The notes under the pieces are model-generated. The model saw nothing but the letters and a program-made list of their open reading frames with translations, was not told where the DNA came from and searched no databases. A program made the translations under genes and the position numbers. A stretch of DNA of 64,000 nt from Flavihumibacter solisilvae (lineage in GTDB: Bacteria > Bacteroidota > Bacteroidia > Chitinophagales > Chitinophagaceae): the NCBI RefSeq assembly GCF_000814475.1, contig NZ_JSVC01000024.1, positions 93,856 to 157,855 of the forward strand, in the 5' to 3' direction. Every line of letters starts with the position of its first letter. Position 1 is the stretch's first letter. This document shows positions 27,297-37,006 of this stretch, in pieces.

Positions 27297-28373
27297 ATGC
27301 CGCCATTAAAAACAATATCCGTTATTCTAAATACACTGCTCTTGATAACTGTGAAAACGTCGGAGGCCCAGTCGCTGCCCGAAAAGAAAGAAATGTTCAG
27401 CTGGGACTCACTTCCTTCCATTCCCGACCCCGTTGGCTTTGCCGGCTCATTTGCCGGTGTGGCAAATGAAGTGCTGATCGTTGCGGGCGGGAGTAATTTC
27501 CCAAATGGAGGCACTCCCTGGAATGGAGGCACCAAGACCTGGTATGACAATATTTTTGTGCTGGAAAATCCCGGTGCAGCGTGGAAGAAAACGGGTAAAC
27601 TTCCTTTCCCCCTGGGATATGGCGTATCGGTATCCACCCCGCAGGGATTGATGATAATTGGCGGCAGCAATGCAGCGGGACATTATTCCGATGTAATCCT
27701 GATACATTACAGGAACGGGAAGATCGGGACAGAAAAACTTCCTTCCATGCCATTCGCACTTGCAAATTCCTGCGGTGCACTTGTTGGCAACAAAATCTAT
27801 GTAGCGGGAGGAATAATCAACCCTTCCTCACCTTCAACAGAGAAACTGTTTCTGTCATTCGACCTTGAATCGAAGCGCTGGATGCAACTTCCCACATGGC
27901 CCGGACCTTCGCGAATGCTCAGTGTTGCCGGATCGGACGGGGCGGGCTTTTATCTCTTCAGCGGAACACAGCTGACAGATGGCAAACGCAGCTACCTGCA
28001 GGATGCATATTCGTTTACAGAAGATAAAGGCTGGCAGAAACTGGCCGACCTTCCCTTCCCGGTTGTAGCTGCCCCCTCACCTGCTTTCTGCGACAACGAA
28101 AAGAAGCTTTTCCTCTTTGGCGGCGATACCGGTAAGGATGCAGCTCAGGCAGCTTTTCTGAGGGAAAAGCACCCGGGCTTCAGCGATAGCATTCTAGAAT
28201 ATAACAGCGACAAAAATGAATGGTCTGCTGCCGGCAGGATTTATACGAACTCTGCAACCTGGTCGCCGGTAACCACTTCGCTGGTTGTATGGGAAAACAG
28301 GGTTGTCCTTCCCGGAGGCGAAGTGCGGCCCGGAGTAAGGACACCACGGGTATTAACTGCAACGAAAAAATGA
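27297..28373 (+). CDS. nanM: N-acetylneuraminate epimerase (mutarotase), Kelch propeller
   Basis: This 358-residue exported protein has signal peptide 1-25. It converts alpha-Neu5Ac, the form released by sialidases, to the beta anomer. The fold is a Kelch propeller, with glycine pairs in VAGGSNF, IIGGSNAAG, VAGGIINP and LFGGDTG. The closing string PGGEVRPGVRTPRV matches the NanM hallmark GGExKPGxRT. It overlaps no neighbour; the transporter gene begins 1 bp after its stop, so the two are tightly coupled. Confidence 0.93.
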   Translation: MPPLKTISVILNTLLLITVKTSEAQSLPEKKEMFSWDSLPSIPDPVGFAGSFAGVANEVLIVAGGSNFPNGGTPWNGGTKTWYDNIFVLENPGAAWKKTGKLPFPLGYGVSVSTPQGLMIIGGSNAAGHYSDVILIHYRNGKIGTEKLPSMPFALANSCGALVGNKIYVAGGIINPSSPSTEKLFLSFDLESKRWMQLPTWPGPSRMLSVAGSDGAGFYLFSGTQLTDGKRSYLQDAYSFTEDKGWQKLADLPFPVVAAPSPAFCDNEKKLFLFGGDTGKDAAQAAFLREKHPGFSDSILEYNSDKNEWSAAGRIYTNSATWSPVTTSLVVWENRVVLPGGEVRPGVRTPRVLTATKK

Positions 28374-28374
28374 A

Positions 28375-29634
28375 ATGAAGAAAGAGACAAAGTTTTATCC
28401 CTGGGTGCTGGTTGGTTTATTGTGGGTAGTAGCATTGCTGAACTATATGGACCGGCAGATGCTGTCGACCATGAAACCATCTATGCAGGTCGACATCGTT
28501 GAGCTTGAAACGGCAACAAATTTTGGCCGGCTGATGGCCATCTTTCTCTGGATCTACGGGTTTATGAGTCCGCTTGCCGGAATGATCGCCGACAGGGTAA
28601 GCCGCAAATGGCTGATTGTCGGCAGCCTGTTCGTCTGGTCTGCAGTTACGTTCGCGATGGGTTACGCTACCACATTCAACCAGCTCTACTGCCTTCGTGC
28701 GGTGATGGGCGTTAGTGAAGCGTTGTATATACCTGCAGGACTATCACTGATCGCCGACTTCCACTCTTCACGCACCAGGTCTTTGGCCATTGGCATTCAT
28801 ATGACAGGACTGTATATGGGACAGGCATTGGGGGGATTTGGCGCTACCATTGCGGATAAATTCTCCTGGCAGCTGAGTTTCCAGTCATTCGGACTTGCGG
28901 GAATAATCTATTCAGTGATACTGGTATTATTCCTGAAAGACAGGGAAAGCCACCCGGAGCCTGCGGAGCTTGCGGTTATGCATGGTGGTAAGAGGCCTTC
29001 AGTCTTCAAAGGACTTGCGATCCTGTTACCGAATATTTCTTTCTGGCTCATCTTTTTTTACTTTTCCATCCCGAGTTTACCGGGCTGGGGAATCAAGAAC
29101 TGGCTGCCCACCCTGTTCTCCGGCAACCTGCAGATCGATATGGCGAAAGCAGGGCCTTTATCTACCATTACCATTGCAGCATCGTCATTTTTAGGTGTAA
29201 TTGCGGGCGGTATCCTGTCTGACCGTTGGGTGCAGAAAAATGTAAGGGGACGGATCTATACCAGCGCAATCGGGTTAGCATTAACTTTCCCTTCATTGCT
29301 CTTCGTCGGATTTGGCCACACAACCTTACATGTTATTGCCGCGGCCTTCTGTTTTGGTTTTGGCTTCGGCATGTTCGATGCCAACAATATGCCGATACTC
29401 TGTCAATTCGTTTCGTCAAAATACCGTGCAACGGCATATGGATTGATGAATATGGGCGGAGTTTTCTCCGGCGCATTCATAACGAACTGGCTGGGTAAAT
29501 CCACAGATGCAGGAAATCTTGGACGCGACTTTGCGATCCTCGCCGGCATTGTTTTGCTTGCACTCGTTATCCAGTTAACATTCCTTCGACCGAAAGCGAA
29601 AGACTACGATGAACTGAACCTTGAAAAAGCATAG
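28375..29634 (+). CDS. MFS transporter, probable sialic acid permease (NanT-like)
   Basis: This 419-residue inner-membrane protein has twelve predicted helices. It belongs to the anion:cation symporter group of the major facilitator family: VVALLNYMDRQMLSTM in helix 1, the loop motif GMIADRVSRKW, and GVSEALYIPAGLSLIADFHSSRTRS. Its place between nanM and the sialate esterase makes proton-linked Neu5Ac uptake the best guess. The family also carries hexuronates, so the substrate rests on context. Confidence 0.88.
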   Translation: MKKETKFYPWVLVGLLWVVALLNYMDRQMLSTMKPSMQVDIVELETATNFGRLMAIFLWIYGFMSPLAGMIADRVSRKWLIVGSLFVWSAVTFAMGYATTFNQLYCLRAVMGVSEALYIPAGLSLIADFHSSRTRSLAIGIHMTGLYMGQALGGFGATIADKFSWQLSFQSFGLAGIIYSVILVLFLKDRESHPEPAELAVMHGGKRPSVFKGLAILLPNISFWLIFFYFSIPSLPGWGIKNWLPTLFSGNLQIDMAKAGPLSTITIAASSFLGVIAGGILSDRWVQKNVRGRIYTSAIGLALTFPSLLFVGFGHTTLHVIAAAFCFGFGFGMFDANNMPILCQFVSSKYRATAYGLMNMGGVFSGAFITNWLGKSTDAGNLGRDFAILAGIVLLALVIQLTFLRPKAKDYDELNLEKA

Positions 29635-29637
29635 CTC

Positions 29638-31551
29638 ATGAAACGTTTCCAGACCTTGCTGTTTGTATTCCTTGTATCAATACCAACTATCTTACAAGCC
29701 TCCATAAAACTGCCGGAAATCTTTACAGACAATATGATTCTGCAGCGAAATAATCCTGTTACCATTTGGGGTTTAGCCGGGAAAAATGAAACCCTTACTC
29801 TCGTGTTCAACGGGCAACGGGTACAGGTTAAAGCTAACGGTACCGGCCAATGGGAAGCCGTGTTGAAACCGATGACACATGGCGGTCCTTTCGAGATGAG
29901 GATCAGTACTAAAAAGGAAATCATAACGCTGAAGAATATCCTGATCGGAGATGTCTGGCTTTGCAGCGGTCAGTCGAATATGGAATGGATCCTGAAGAAC
30001 ACGAGAAATGCTGAACAGGAAATTGCCGCTGCAAACCATGCCGGCATCAGGATGTTCACGGTGGCGAGAGCTATGGCCATGCAGCCACAGCAGGATCTCG
30101 CAGGCGGCGAGTGGATGGAATGCAACCCCGGCAATGCGTCAAAGTTTTCAGCAGTAGCATATTTTTTTGCGCGGAAACTTAATGAAGACCTTGGTGTGCC
30201 CATCGGGCTGATCAACAGTTCATGGGGTGGCACTAATATCCAGGCCTGGACAAGCTGGGATGTGATGGGAAGCAAAGCAGAATATAAGGAAGTTGATTTC
30301 AGCAAGATCGAACAATCCTTCGCTGAAGCGCAGCAGCGGAAGCAGGCTTTCCTTGATGCATTCAGAACTGACAAGGGGATCGAAGAAAAATGGTATGCAC
30401 AGGATGGATCTTCAGCCTGGAAAAAAATAAAACTTCCCAATACTTATGAAGGGACAGAGATAGGTGTGGTTGATGGTATTGTATGGTTCAGGAAAACGGT
30501 TGAATTACCAGATTTAACAGAAGGGAAGATGGTAACCCTGCAACTCGGTCCGATAGATGACCTTGACTCCACCTATATTAATGGCAAGCTGATTGGGACA
30601 ATAAATAATCCCACCATGGCCCGCGTTTACCAGGTCCCTGCAGGTATCTTGAAAAAAGGCAAAAACACCATCGTCGTGAAAGTAACAGATATGGGCAAGC
30701 GTGGTGGCTTTCATGGCATGGCAGAGGACCTTTTCATTGAGCACTCTGGTAAACGAATTTCACTTGCGGGCGACTGGGATTATAAAGCTTCAGTATTGTC
30801 AGGCAGTTTTGGCATTGTCGACGTGGGGCCAAATGGATTTCCATCGAGGTTATACAACGGAATGATCGCACCTGTTACCCGCTTTCGCATCAAAGGCGCG
30901 ATCTGGTACCAGGGAGAGTCCAATGCCAACGAAGCTTTTAAGTACCGGACAATGTTCCCGGAAATGATCAATGACTGGAGATCGAAGTGGAAGTATGAGT
31001 TTCCGTTTTTGTGGGTTCAACTTGCCAATTTTATGCAGGCAGACTCATTGCCGGCAGAGAGTGAATGGGCAGAATTACGGGAAGCGCAACACCAGGCGTT
31101 ATCATTACCGCAAACCGGGGAAGCCGTAATAATCGATATCGGTGAAGCAAAGGATATCCATCCCCGTAATAAGCAGGATGTGGGGATGCGGCTTGCACTG
31201 GCCGCAGAAAAAGTAGCCTATCAAAAAGACATTGTGTACAGTGGCCCCGTGTTAGCCGGAATGAAAAAAGAAGGAAACAGGATCCTCCTGCAGTTTACCA
31301 ACACCGGTGGCGGCCTTGTAGCGAAAGACAGGTATGGGTACCTGAAAGGATTTGCCATAGCAGGAACCGATAAGAAATTCATATGGGCAAAAGCCGAAAT
31401 CAAAGGCGACAATGTGATAGTTTATAACAATACCATATCATCGCCCGTTGCAGTACGTTATGCATGGGGCGATAACCCCGATGATGCCAACCTGTATAAT
31501 AAGGAAGGCCTGCCCGCTTCACCATTCAGAACAGATGGTCTTTCAAACTAA
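29638..31551 (+). CDS. Sialate O-acetylesterase
   Basis: This 637-residue exported SGNH-type esterase removes O-acetyl groups from sialic acid so that sialidase and lyase can act. It has a signal peptide (1-21), the nucleophile block GDVWLCSGQSNMEW (Ser113), the GWYQGESNA-like block at about 422-430 and the DIHPRNK Asp/His pair. An inserted beta-sandwich (about 230-370, with VWFRKTVELP) is usual for this family. It is the last gene of the operon, 3 bp after the transporter. Confidence 0.92.
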   Translation: MKRFQTLLFVFLVSIPTILQASIKLPEIFTDNMILQRNNPVTIWGLAGKNETLTLVFNGQRVQVKANGTGQWEAVLKPMTHGGPFEMRISTKKEIITLKNILIGDVWLCSGQSNMEWILKNTRNAEQEIAAANHAGIRMFTVARAMAMQPQQDLAGGEWMECNPGNASKFSAVAYFFARKLNEDLGVPIGLINSSWGGTNIQAWTSWDVMGSKAEYKEVDFSKIEQSFAEAQQRKQAFLDAFRTDKGIEEKWYAQDGSSAWKKIKLPNTYEGTEIGVVDGIVWFRKTVELPDLTEGKMVTLQLGPIDDLDSTYINGKLIGTINNPTMARVYQVPAGILKKGKNTIVVKVTDMGKRGGFHGMAEDLFIEHSGKRISLAGDWDYKASVLSGSFGIVDVGPNGFPSRLYNGMIAPVTRFRIKGAIWYQGESNANEAFKYRTMFPEMINDWRSKWKYEFPFLWVQLANFMQADSLPAESEWAELREAQHQALSLPQTGEAVIIDIGEAKDIHPRNKQDVGMRLALAAEKVAYQKDIVYSGPVLAGMKKEGNRILLQFTNTGGGLVAKDRYGYLKGFAIAGTDKKFIWAKAEIKGDNVIVYNNTISSPVAVRYAWGDNPDDANLYNKEGLPASPFRTDGLSN

Positions 31552-31831
31552 CGACGCCAATTTGGCACCATCGGCTTCATTGCTTAACGGTAAAATATCT
31601 GAAAAACCGGTTTCATTCCTATTGCCATCCTATAGCCATCCTATAGTCATCCTATACCCAGGGTTCTCCCAGGTCTGCCCCCTGATTTCTTACTGACTAT
31701 ATGACACAGGCTATCTCCGGAATAATCGTTTTTCGCTAAATTTAATCACAGCACTCACCTTTCCCCCGTCATCGACTACCGGCAATCAATGATTGGCTGT
31801 TATCAAAACTGTTGTATTTAAACAGCAACTG
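31552..31831. repeat. Intergenic gap with an 11-bp tandem repeat
   Basis: I see no gene in this 280-bp gap. At 31624-31656 lie three copies of an 11-bp unit (GCCATCCTATA twice, then GTCATCCTATA). A short GCCAA-AT-TTGGC palindrome follows the esterase stop, without a T run. A repeat with nearly the same consensus occurs at 60316-60348. Confidence 0.7.
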
Positions 31832-32626
31832 ATGAAACGGGGACAAATAACAATCCTGGCATTTTTAATATTGTTCTCTTTTACAGGCATGGCCCAGCAT
31901 GATGATGCCGAGCTGGCAAAGAAACTCGCCAATCCTGTATCCTCGCTGATCAGCGTTCCCTTCCAGAACAACACCGACTATGGTATTGGAGACCTAAATG
32001 GTTCACGCAATACAATGAACATCCAGCCGGTTGTGCCCTTGTCACTTACCAAAGATTATAACCTGATCATCAGGATCATCATGCCCGTTACCACACAGTA
32101 TAATATCACTGGGCCCGGTGAAAAGCAGGCGGGCCTGGGTGATTTTGTACTTAGCGGATTTTTTGGCCCGGCCGAATCAAAAAACGGCATCACATGGGCA
32201 GCCGGACCGGTCTTTCTATTGCCCGTCGGCACTAACGATTACCTGACAGGGGACAAATTCGGAATCGGCCCGACAGCCGTGGCACTGAAACAGTCGGGCG
32301 GATTCACCTTCGGCGCGCTCGTGAACCAGATCTGGAGTGTTGCCGGAAGCAGTGATCGCGCCCCGGTAAACCAACTTTTCCTCCAACCATTTTTTGCGCA
32401 CAACTGGAAAAGCGGCGCAGGACTTGGCTTCAACTTCGAATACACACAAAACTGGGAAGCAGGAACATCGATGGTCTTCTTTAACCCGGTTATCAACGGA
32501 GTAACGTCCATCAGTAAGCAGAAAATCCAGCTGGCTGTTGGACCGCGCATAAATATAATCGGCCCGGGTCACAGCCGCAGTTCATTTGGATGGAGAGCAG
32601 TGCTGGTTCTGCTTTTCCCGAAATAA
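31832..32626 (+). CDS. Predicted outer-membrane beta-barrel protein
   Basis: This 264-residue exported protein has a signal peptide ending FTGMAQ. The rest alternates hydrophobic and polar residues in strands (for example NLIIRIIMPV, GLGDFVLSGFF, GAGLGFNFEYTQNW) and ends in VLLFPK, which fits a small barrel of the MetA-pathway/transporter-like type. ATG 31832 is preferred because it opens a proper signal peptide. It is followed 20 bp later by the DUF1254 gene, and barrels of this type often accompany that family. Function unknown. Confidence 0.75.
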   Translation: MKRGQITILAFLILFSFTGMAQHDDAELAKKLANPVSSLISVPFQNNTDYGIGDLNGSRNTMNIQPVVPLSLTKDYNLIIRIIMPVTTQYNITGPGEKQAGLGDFVLSGFFGPAESKNGITWAAGPVFLLPVGTNDYLTGDKFGIGPTAVALKQSGGFTFGALVNQIWSVAGSSDRAPVNQLFLQPFFAHNWKSGAGLGFNFEYTQNWEAGTSMVFFNPVINGVTSISKQKIQLAVGPRINIIGPGHSRSSFGWRAVLVLLFPK

Positions 32627-32646
32627 ACGAATAAAAAACTTTAACC

Positions 32647-34014
32647 ATGACTGAAACAATTCACACCACCAAAGCAACTGTAATTCCTGCAGATATTAAA
32701 GAGCAAATGATCTACCAGCGCGCAGTTGAAGCTGCAATCTGGGGATTACCCGCGGTGAATTACCAGCTGATGTTTGATGAGCTGGTAAAGATCAAAGGGA
32801 ATTTTAACCAGGTTGTTATCTGGCCGGGATTGCTGGACTGGAAAAACCAGACACTTACGCCAAACCAGGATGTGATCTATTCTATGGCCTTCTTTAATAC
32901 AAAAGATGTTGGCCCGGTAGTACTCGAAATTCCACCGGCTGATAGTGGTATAGTCAATGGAAGCATCATGGATTACTGGCAGGCGGCGATAGAAGATGTG
33001 GGTCCTGGCGGGGTAGATAAAGGTAAGGGCGGGAAATATCTTTTTCTTCCGCCTGGTTATGATAAAAGCAAGATCCCAAATGGCTACATACCCATGCAAT
33101 CGCAAACATACCAGGGTTATACACTAATGCGCTCCATACCCAAATCAAACAGTGATGAAGATATCAGGCAGGCAGTCAGCTATAGCCGGCGTATCAGGGT
33201 ATATCCATTGTCTGAAGCCTCCAATCCGAAGGATACTACCTACATTGATGCGAGCAACTCGGTTTATGATTCCACCATTCCCTATGATCATCGTTTCTAC
33301 CAGGTGCTGGATAAAATTATCCAGGCTGAGCCCTGGCTGGAAAGGGATAAAGCCATGATAGATCCGCTTAAAAGCATCGGTATTGAAAGAGGCACCAAAT
33401 ACAATCCTTCCACAAGGAGCCAGGAACTACTGAGCAGTGCTGTAAAGCAGGCGAAAGCATGGCTGGAAGTCAATTACGAATCTATGCCGCCGTTTTATGA
33501 AGGCAAACGCTGGTTTTTCCCCGCTACCGAGGAAACTCACCAGAGCATACTGCACGATTTCAGTGTTGCCGACTCTTACCCGACTGACAATCGCGGGATG
33601 ATTTACATGATGGCCTTTTTCAGCGCGAAACATATCGGCGAGGCACAATATTACCTGCTGACGCTCTTTGACAGGAATGGGAAGCCACTTGAAGGGAATG
33701 CTGAATATCGTCTGAACGTTCCTGCAAATGCACCGGTAACACAATACTGGTCAATGACCGTGTATAATCGCGACACCCATACTTTCATCAGGAATACAAA
33801 GGCTATGGGACGGTCTTCACAGACAACTGGCATTCAGAAAAACAGTGATGGATCGGTCGATATTTATTTTGGTCCCACACCTCCGGCCAGTGGGGAAGCA
33901 AACTGGATTCCCACCGACCCGAACGGCCGGTTTGAAGTACTTGCAAGATTTTACGGACCGAAGAAAGAACTATTTGACAAATCCTGGAAACTGAATGATA
34001 TCGAGAGAATTTAA
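32647..34014 (+). CDS. DUF1254/DUF1214 domain protein
   Basis: This 455-residue protein has an N-terminal DUF1254 domain (about 25-200, with AVEAAIWGLPAVNYQLMFDEL and TPNQDVIYSMAFFNTKDVGPVVLEIPP) and a C-terminal DUF1214 domain (about 330-440, with APVTQYWSMTVYNRDTHTFIRN and DGSVDIYFGPTPP). No signal peptide is seen at this start, although many relatives are exported. No reaction has been established for this pair of domains. The stop is 2 bp from the convergent cupin gene. Confidence 0.88.
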   Translation: MTETIHTTKATVIPADIKEQMIYQRAVEAAIWGLPAVNYQLMFDELVKIKGNFNQVVIWPGLLDWKNQTLTPNQDVIYSMAFFNTKDVGPVVLEIPPADSGIVNGSIMDYWQAAIEDVGPGGVDKGKGGKYLFLPPGYDKSKIPNGYIPMQSQTYQGYTLMRSIPKSNSDEDIRQAVSYSRRIRVYPLSEASNPKDTTYIDASNSVYDSTIPYDHRFYQVLDKIIQAEPWLERDKAMIDPLKSIGIERGTKYNPSTRSQELLSSAVKQAKAWLEVNYESMPPFYEGKRWFFPATEETHQSILHDFSVADSYPTDNRGMIYMMAFFSAKHIGEAQYYLLTLFDRNGKPLEGNAEYRLNVPANAPVTQYWSMTVYNRDTHTFIRNTKAMGRSSQTTGIQKNSDGSVDIYFGPTPPASGEANWIPTDPNGRFEVLARFYGPKKELFDKSWKLNDIERI

Positions 34015-34016
34015 AA

Positions 34017-34784
34017 CTACATACAGAAAGGATCGAAATCTTTCGCAACTCCTTTCCATTGCGCGATTTTAGACAAGGCATGAATCAGTGGTTCCTGGAT
34101 AAAACCGGGAAGCCCCTGCAAATACGAATCACTGTAGCCAAGGATCAGGAACAGGTGCCAGGGATTCTTCGGCATCCCATCGGGTGATGACTGCCCTGTT
34201 TGCATCAATCCATACGCGCAACGAAGGGTCTTTTCAAAACTTCTTGCCGGTTCTATCCTGACCAGGAAAGAAACAGGCTTTGAAGAAGTGTTATAGAATT
34301 TATGCATGGTACCTTTATGGACGGAAGTGTCCTGCCCTGTGTGGACAGGAACACCTTTCCCTTCCATTCCGACTGTAAGATCGCCGTCGAGTACATGAAA
34401 CTTTTCAACGAAGGCAGTATGATAATGCCATTCGTTGCCACCGCCAGGATTCAGAACCACTTTCACCTCTTCATAAGCACCATTAGTCTCCCTGCTGGTT
34501 TTTAAAAAAGTTACACTGTATTCGTCTGAAGAATTTACGATGGTGCGGTCAGATCGCACACCGATGCTGCGGTCCAGTTCCGGCAGGAAAGCTCCGAACA
34601 ATACAATAGCAGCAAACAGATAGGTGACGAGGAATACCGGCAGTCCAAGGATCGTATAGGCCCATAAAATCCATACAGGCCTGAATTTTCCTTTCCACAT
34701 TTTGTAAACTCCGATCGGGTAACAAATAAAAAACAATGCAGTCAGAACAATGTCCGGGGTGCTGCGGGATGTACCAGTTTTCAT
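34017..34784 (-). CDS. Membrane-anchored cupin protein
   Basis: This 255-residue protein has two or three N-terminal membrane helices (about 10-70), then a cupin barrel (about 95-185). The cupin holds the metal-type motif GNEWHYHTAFVEKFHVLDG and the second histidine in HKGTMHKFYN. A C-terminal helical tail follows. The ATG at 34784 is preferred over TTG 34790. A perfect -7 element, TAGGTTTG, lies on the same strand at 34805-34812, without a clear -33 box. The ligand or reaction is unknown. Confidence 0.78.
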   Translation of the reverse strand: MKTGTSRSTPDIVLTALFFICYPIGVYKMWKGKFRPVWILWAYTILGLPVFLVTYLFAAIVLFGAFLPELDRSIGVRSDRTIVNSSDEYSVTFLKTSRETNGAYEEVKVVLNPGGGNEWHYHTAFVEKFHVLDGDLTVGMEGKGVPVHTGQDTSVHKGTMHKFYNTSSKPVSFLVRIEPARSFEKTLRCAYGLMQTGQSSPDGMPKNPWHLFLILGYSDSYLQGLPGFIQEPLIHALSKIAQWKGVAKDFDPFCM

Positions 34785-34875
34785 GAACAAGGTTTATAGT
34801 GCCACAAACCTATAGTGGGTTGATGTATAACTATAACGCGCAAGGGATGAACCGCCAAACACATTGAATGAATTG

Positions 34876-36528
34876 TTATTTCCGGTTTTCCTTCAGCCAT
34901 TTAACCACACCCGAAGCCGGCATGGCATTCCAGGTCATATCAGTTGTAAGCCCGCCCTTTCTGGCTGCCGAAACACCCCAGCGGATATTGTCAATTTCCG
35001 CGATACTGTGGGCATCAGGATCAATGGAGATCATTACTCCCTTCTTTATGGCATAGGGAATATGGGTCCAGTCCATATCGAGGCGATAAGGGTTGGCATT
35101 GATCTCAATGATCACATTGTTTGCCGCACAGGCATCGATCACTTTTTTTGCATTTACGGGATAACCGGGACGTAATAACAATTTACGGCCGGTCATGTGT
35201 CCCAGGATCGTAGTGAACGGGTTTTCAATTGCCTGGATCAGTCGTTTTGTCGCCTTGCTTTCATCCATTTTCAACAGTTGATGTACAGACACGATCACTA
35301 CCTCGTATTGTTTTAGCAGGTCCCTGCCATAATCCAGTTCACCGGATACCAGGATATCGCATTCTATCCCCTTGAAGATCCGGAAACCTTTAAGCTTTTT
35401 ATTAAGGTCGTTGATTGCCTTTAACTGCTGCAGGGCGCGCTCCTCTTTCAATCCACCTGCATAATGGGCATTGCGGGAATGATCTGCGATCACCACATAT
35501 TCATATCCGCGGGTCTTACAACCATTTACAAAATCCGGCAGGCTGTCAACCCCGTCGCTCCAGGTTGTATGGTTGTGAACCACGCCTTTAATATCATCGT
35601 GGGTAACCAGCCGGGGAGTTTTGGACTTAAAATTCCATTCGGCAAGGTCCTCGCGCATCTCCGGCACAATAAAAGGAAGCGAAGCTTTTTTATAAATAGC
35701 TTCTTCAGAGGCGAAAGCACCGTCTGACTTTATTTTTGCCATTACTTTTTCTACATGGGCTGCGCTTCCTGTGCGAATAAAAAGTTCCCCGGTGAATTTT
35801 TTTTGTGTGGTATGATAAATAGTGACCGGGATCTCATCGAATGTGTGAGCGTGTGAAATTCCCTTGGCAGAAGTCAGTGCCACCAGCGACTTTCGCAGGG
35901 CCGCAGAGCGGAACTTTAGGGCTGGCACAGCCGCAATAATTTCAATACCCTCAACTGTCAGTGTCTGTCTCCTGACCTCGCCGCAAAGACTTACGAGTTT
36001 CGTACTGAACACTTTTTGCATCTGCTTCACGAGGGCATCGGCACTGTCTGCCACTGTCGCATAATGAAACCGGTCACGGCTTACGTTGTACGTTTCTATT
36101 GCCTTAAGAATATTCTGTTCTGTTTTCGCCCCGAAGCCCGGCACATTCCGCAGCTTGCCCGACCTGGCAGCATCATGCAGTCCTTCGATGGTATCAATTT
36201 TCGCTACTTTCCAAAGGCTGGACAACTTTTTACCTCCCAGTCCACGGATGCTCACCATTTCAAACAAGCCCGGCGGTGTAAGGGTGATCAGTTCATCCAA
36301 CGCGGAAATAGTGCCGGTATTCTTAAGTTCCCTGATGATACCAGCGACCTGGGGCCGGAACTGTGCAGCAAGTTCTTTTACCGCAACTTCCATTACTTCC
36401 GCGTTCATTCTTTTGAGTCGGTATGCCGCTCCAGGCAATAGTCCTGCAAGCCGTACATTCTTGTCATGTAACAACAACAATTCGGCGAAAATGCTGAATA
36501 ACCTGCTTAGCTCGCTGTTAGATACCAC
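34876..36528 (-). CDS. PolX-like HhH/PHP protein with degenerate polymerase site
   Basis: This 550-residue protein has the PolX layout: helix-hairpin-helix region (1-150, with SIRGLGGKK and VPGFGAKTEQNI), a polymerase-beta-like domain (150-315) and a PHP phosphoesterase domain (325-550). The polymerase signature GSxRR...GDID reads CGEVRR...EGIE (182-197), so both catalytic aspartates are replaced (Gly194, Glu196). The PHP motifs look intact: HNHTTWSDG, VIADHS, GIECDIL, SVHQ, GHMTGR, DPDAH. It is therefore probably a nuclease or phosphoesterase rather than a polymerase. GTG 36528 is chosen because MVSNSEL matches the family start. Confidence 0.82.
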   Translation of the reverse strand: MVSNSELSRLFSIFAELLLLHDKNVRLAGLLPGAAYRLKRMNAEVMEVAVKELAAQFRPQVAGIIRELKNTGTISALDELITLTPPGLFEMVSIRGLGGKKLSSLWKVAKIDTIEGLHDAARSGKLRNVPGFGAKTEQNILKAIETYNVSRDRFHYATVADSADALVKQMQKVFSTKLVSLCGEVRRQTLTVEGIEIIAAVPALKFRSAALRKSLVALTSAKGISHAHTFDEIPVTIYHTTQKKFTGELFIRTGSAAHVEKVMAKIKSDGAFASEEAIYKKASLPFIVPEMREDLAEWNFKSKTPRLVTHDDIKGVVHNHTTWSDGVDSLPDFVNGCKTRGYEYVVIADHSRNAHYAGGLKEERALQQLKAINDLNKKLKGFRIFKGIECDILVSGELDYGRDLLKQYEVVIVSVHQLLKMDESKATKRLIQAIENPFTTILGHMTGRKLLLRPGYPVNAKKVIDACAANNVIIEINANPYRLDMDWTHIPYAIKKGVMISIDPDAHSIAEIDNIRWGVSAARKGGLTTDMTWNAMPASGVVKWLKENRK

Positions 36529-36549
36529 GTAACAATTTCTTAAACAATT

Positions 36550-36999
36550 ATGCCACAACAATTCTTTGGTTCTTTTGGCGGAACGCTGCTTCCCCGGGTG
36601 TCTATACTGGGAATGGATGATGTTATATCATTAATGCGGGCCAGGCTTGATACCTGTGGTGAGCTGGTAGAAGTTGTGCTGAATGCCATATCCCTGTTTT
36701 TTATTGTAGCGGGTGTTATTGCTTCCCTGGTACAAAGCATCAGGAACAGGTACACCCGGCCGGAATCATACCCGCTGCATGTTTATTTCCGGATCAAGTT
36801 CGGCGCCTGGCTGGTAGTCGCACTTGAGTTCCAGCTGGCAGCTGATATAGTAGGAACTATTATTTCACCAACGCCGGGACATTTGATAGAACTCGGAGCG
36901 ATAGCAGTGATCAGGACTTTCCTAAACTATTTTTTATCCAAAGAGCTGAATGAAGAAATGAAACTGTCAAATTCCGAATCACAAAAAACCGAACCGTAA
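36550..36999 (+). CDS. DUF1622 membrane protein
   Basis: This 149-residue protein has three predicted membrane helices (about 38-62, 80-105, 112-130) and the family pattern ELVEVVLNAISLFFIVAGV and RIKFGAWLVVALEFQLAADIVGT. The family is conserved in bacteria without a defined role. It is the first gene of a six-gene rightward run that ends with a sulfatase. The gene lies only 21 bp from the divergent PolX-like gene, so the promoters must overlap. Confidence 0.82.
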   Translation: MPQQFFGSFGGTLLPRVSILGMDDVISLMRARLDTCGELVEVVLNAISLFFIVAGVIASLVQSIRNRYTRPESYPLHVYFRIKFGAWLVVALEFQLAADIVGTIISPTPGHLIELGAIAVIRTFLNYFLSKELNEEMKLSNSESQKTEP

Positions 37000-37006
37000 C
37001 GCTGAT

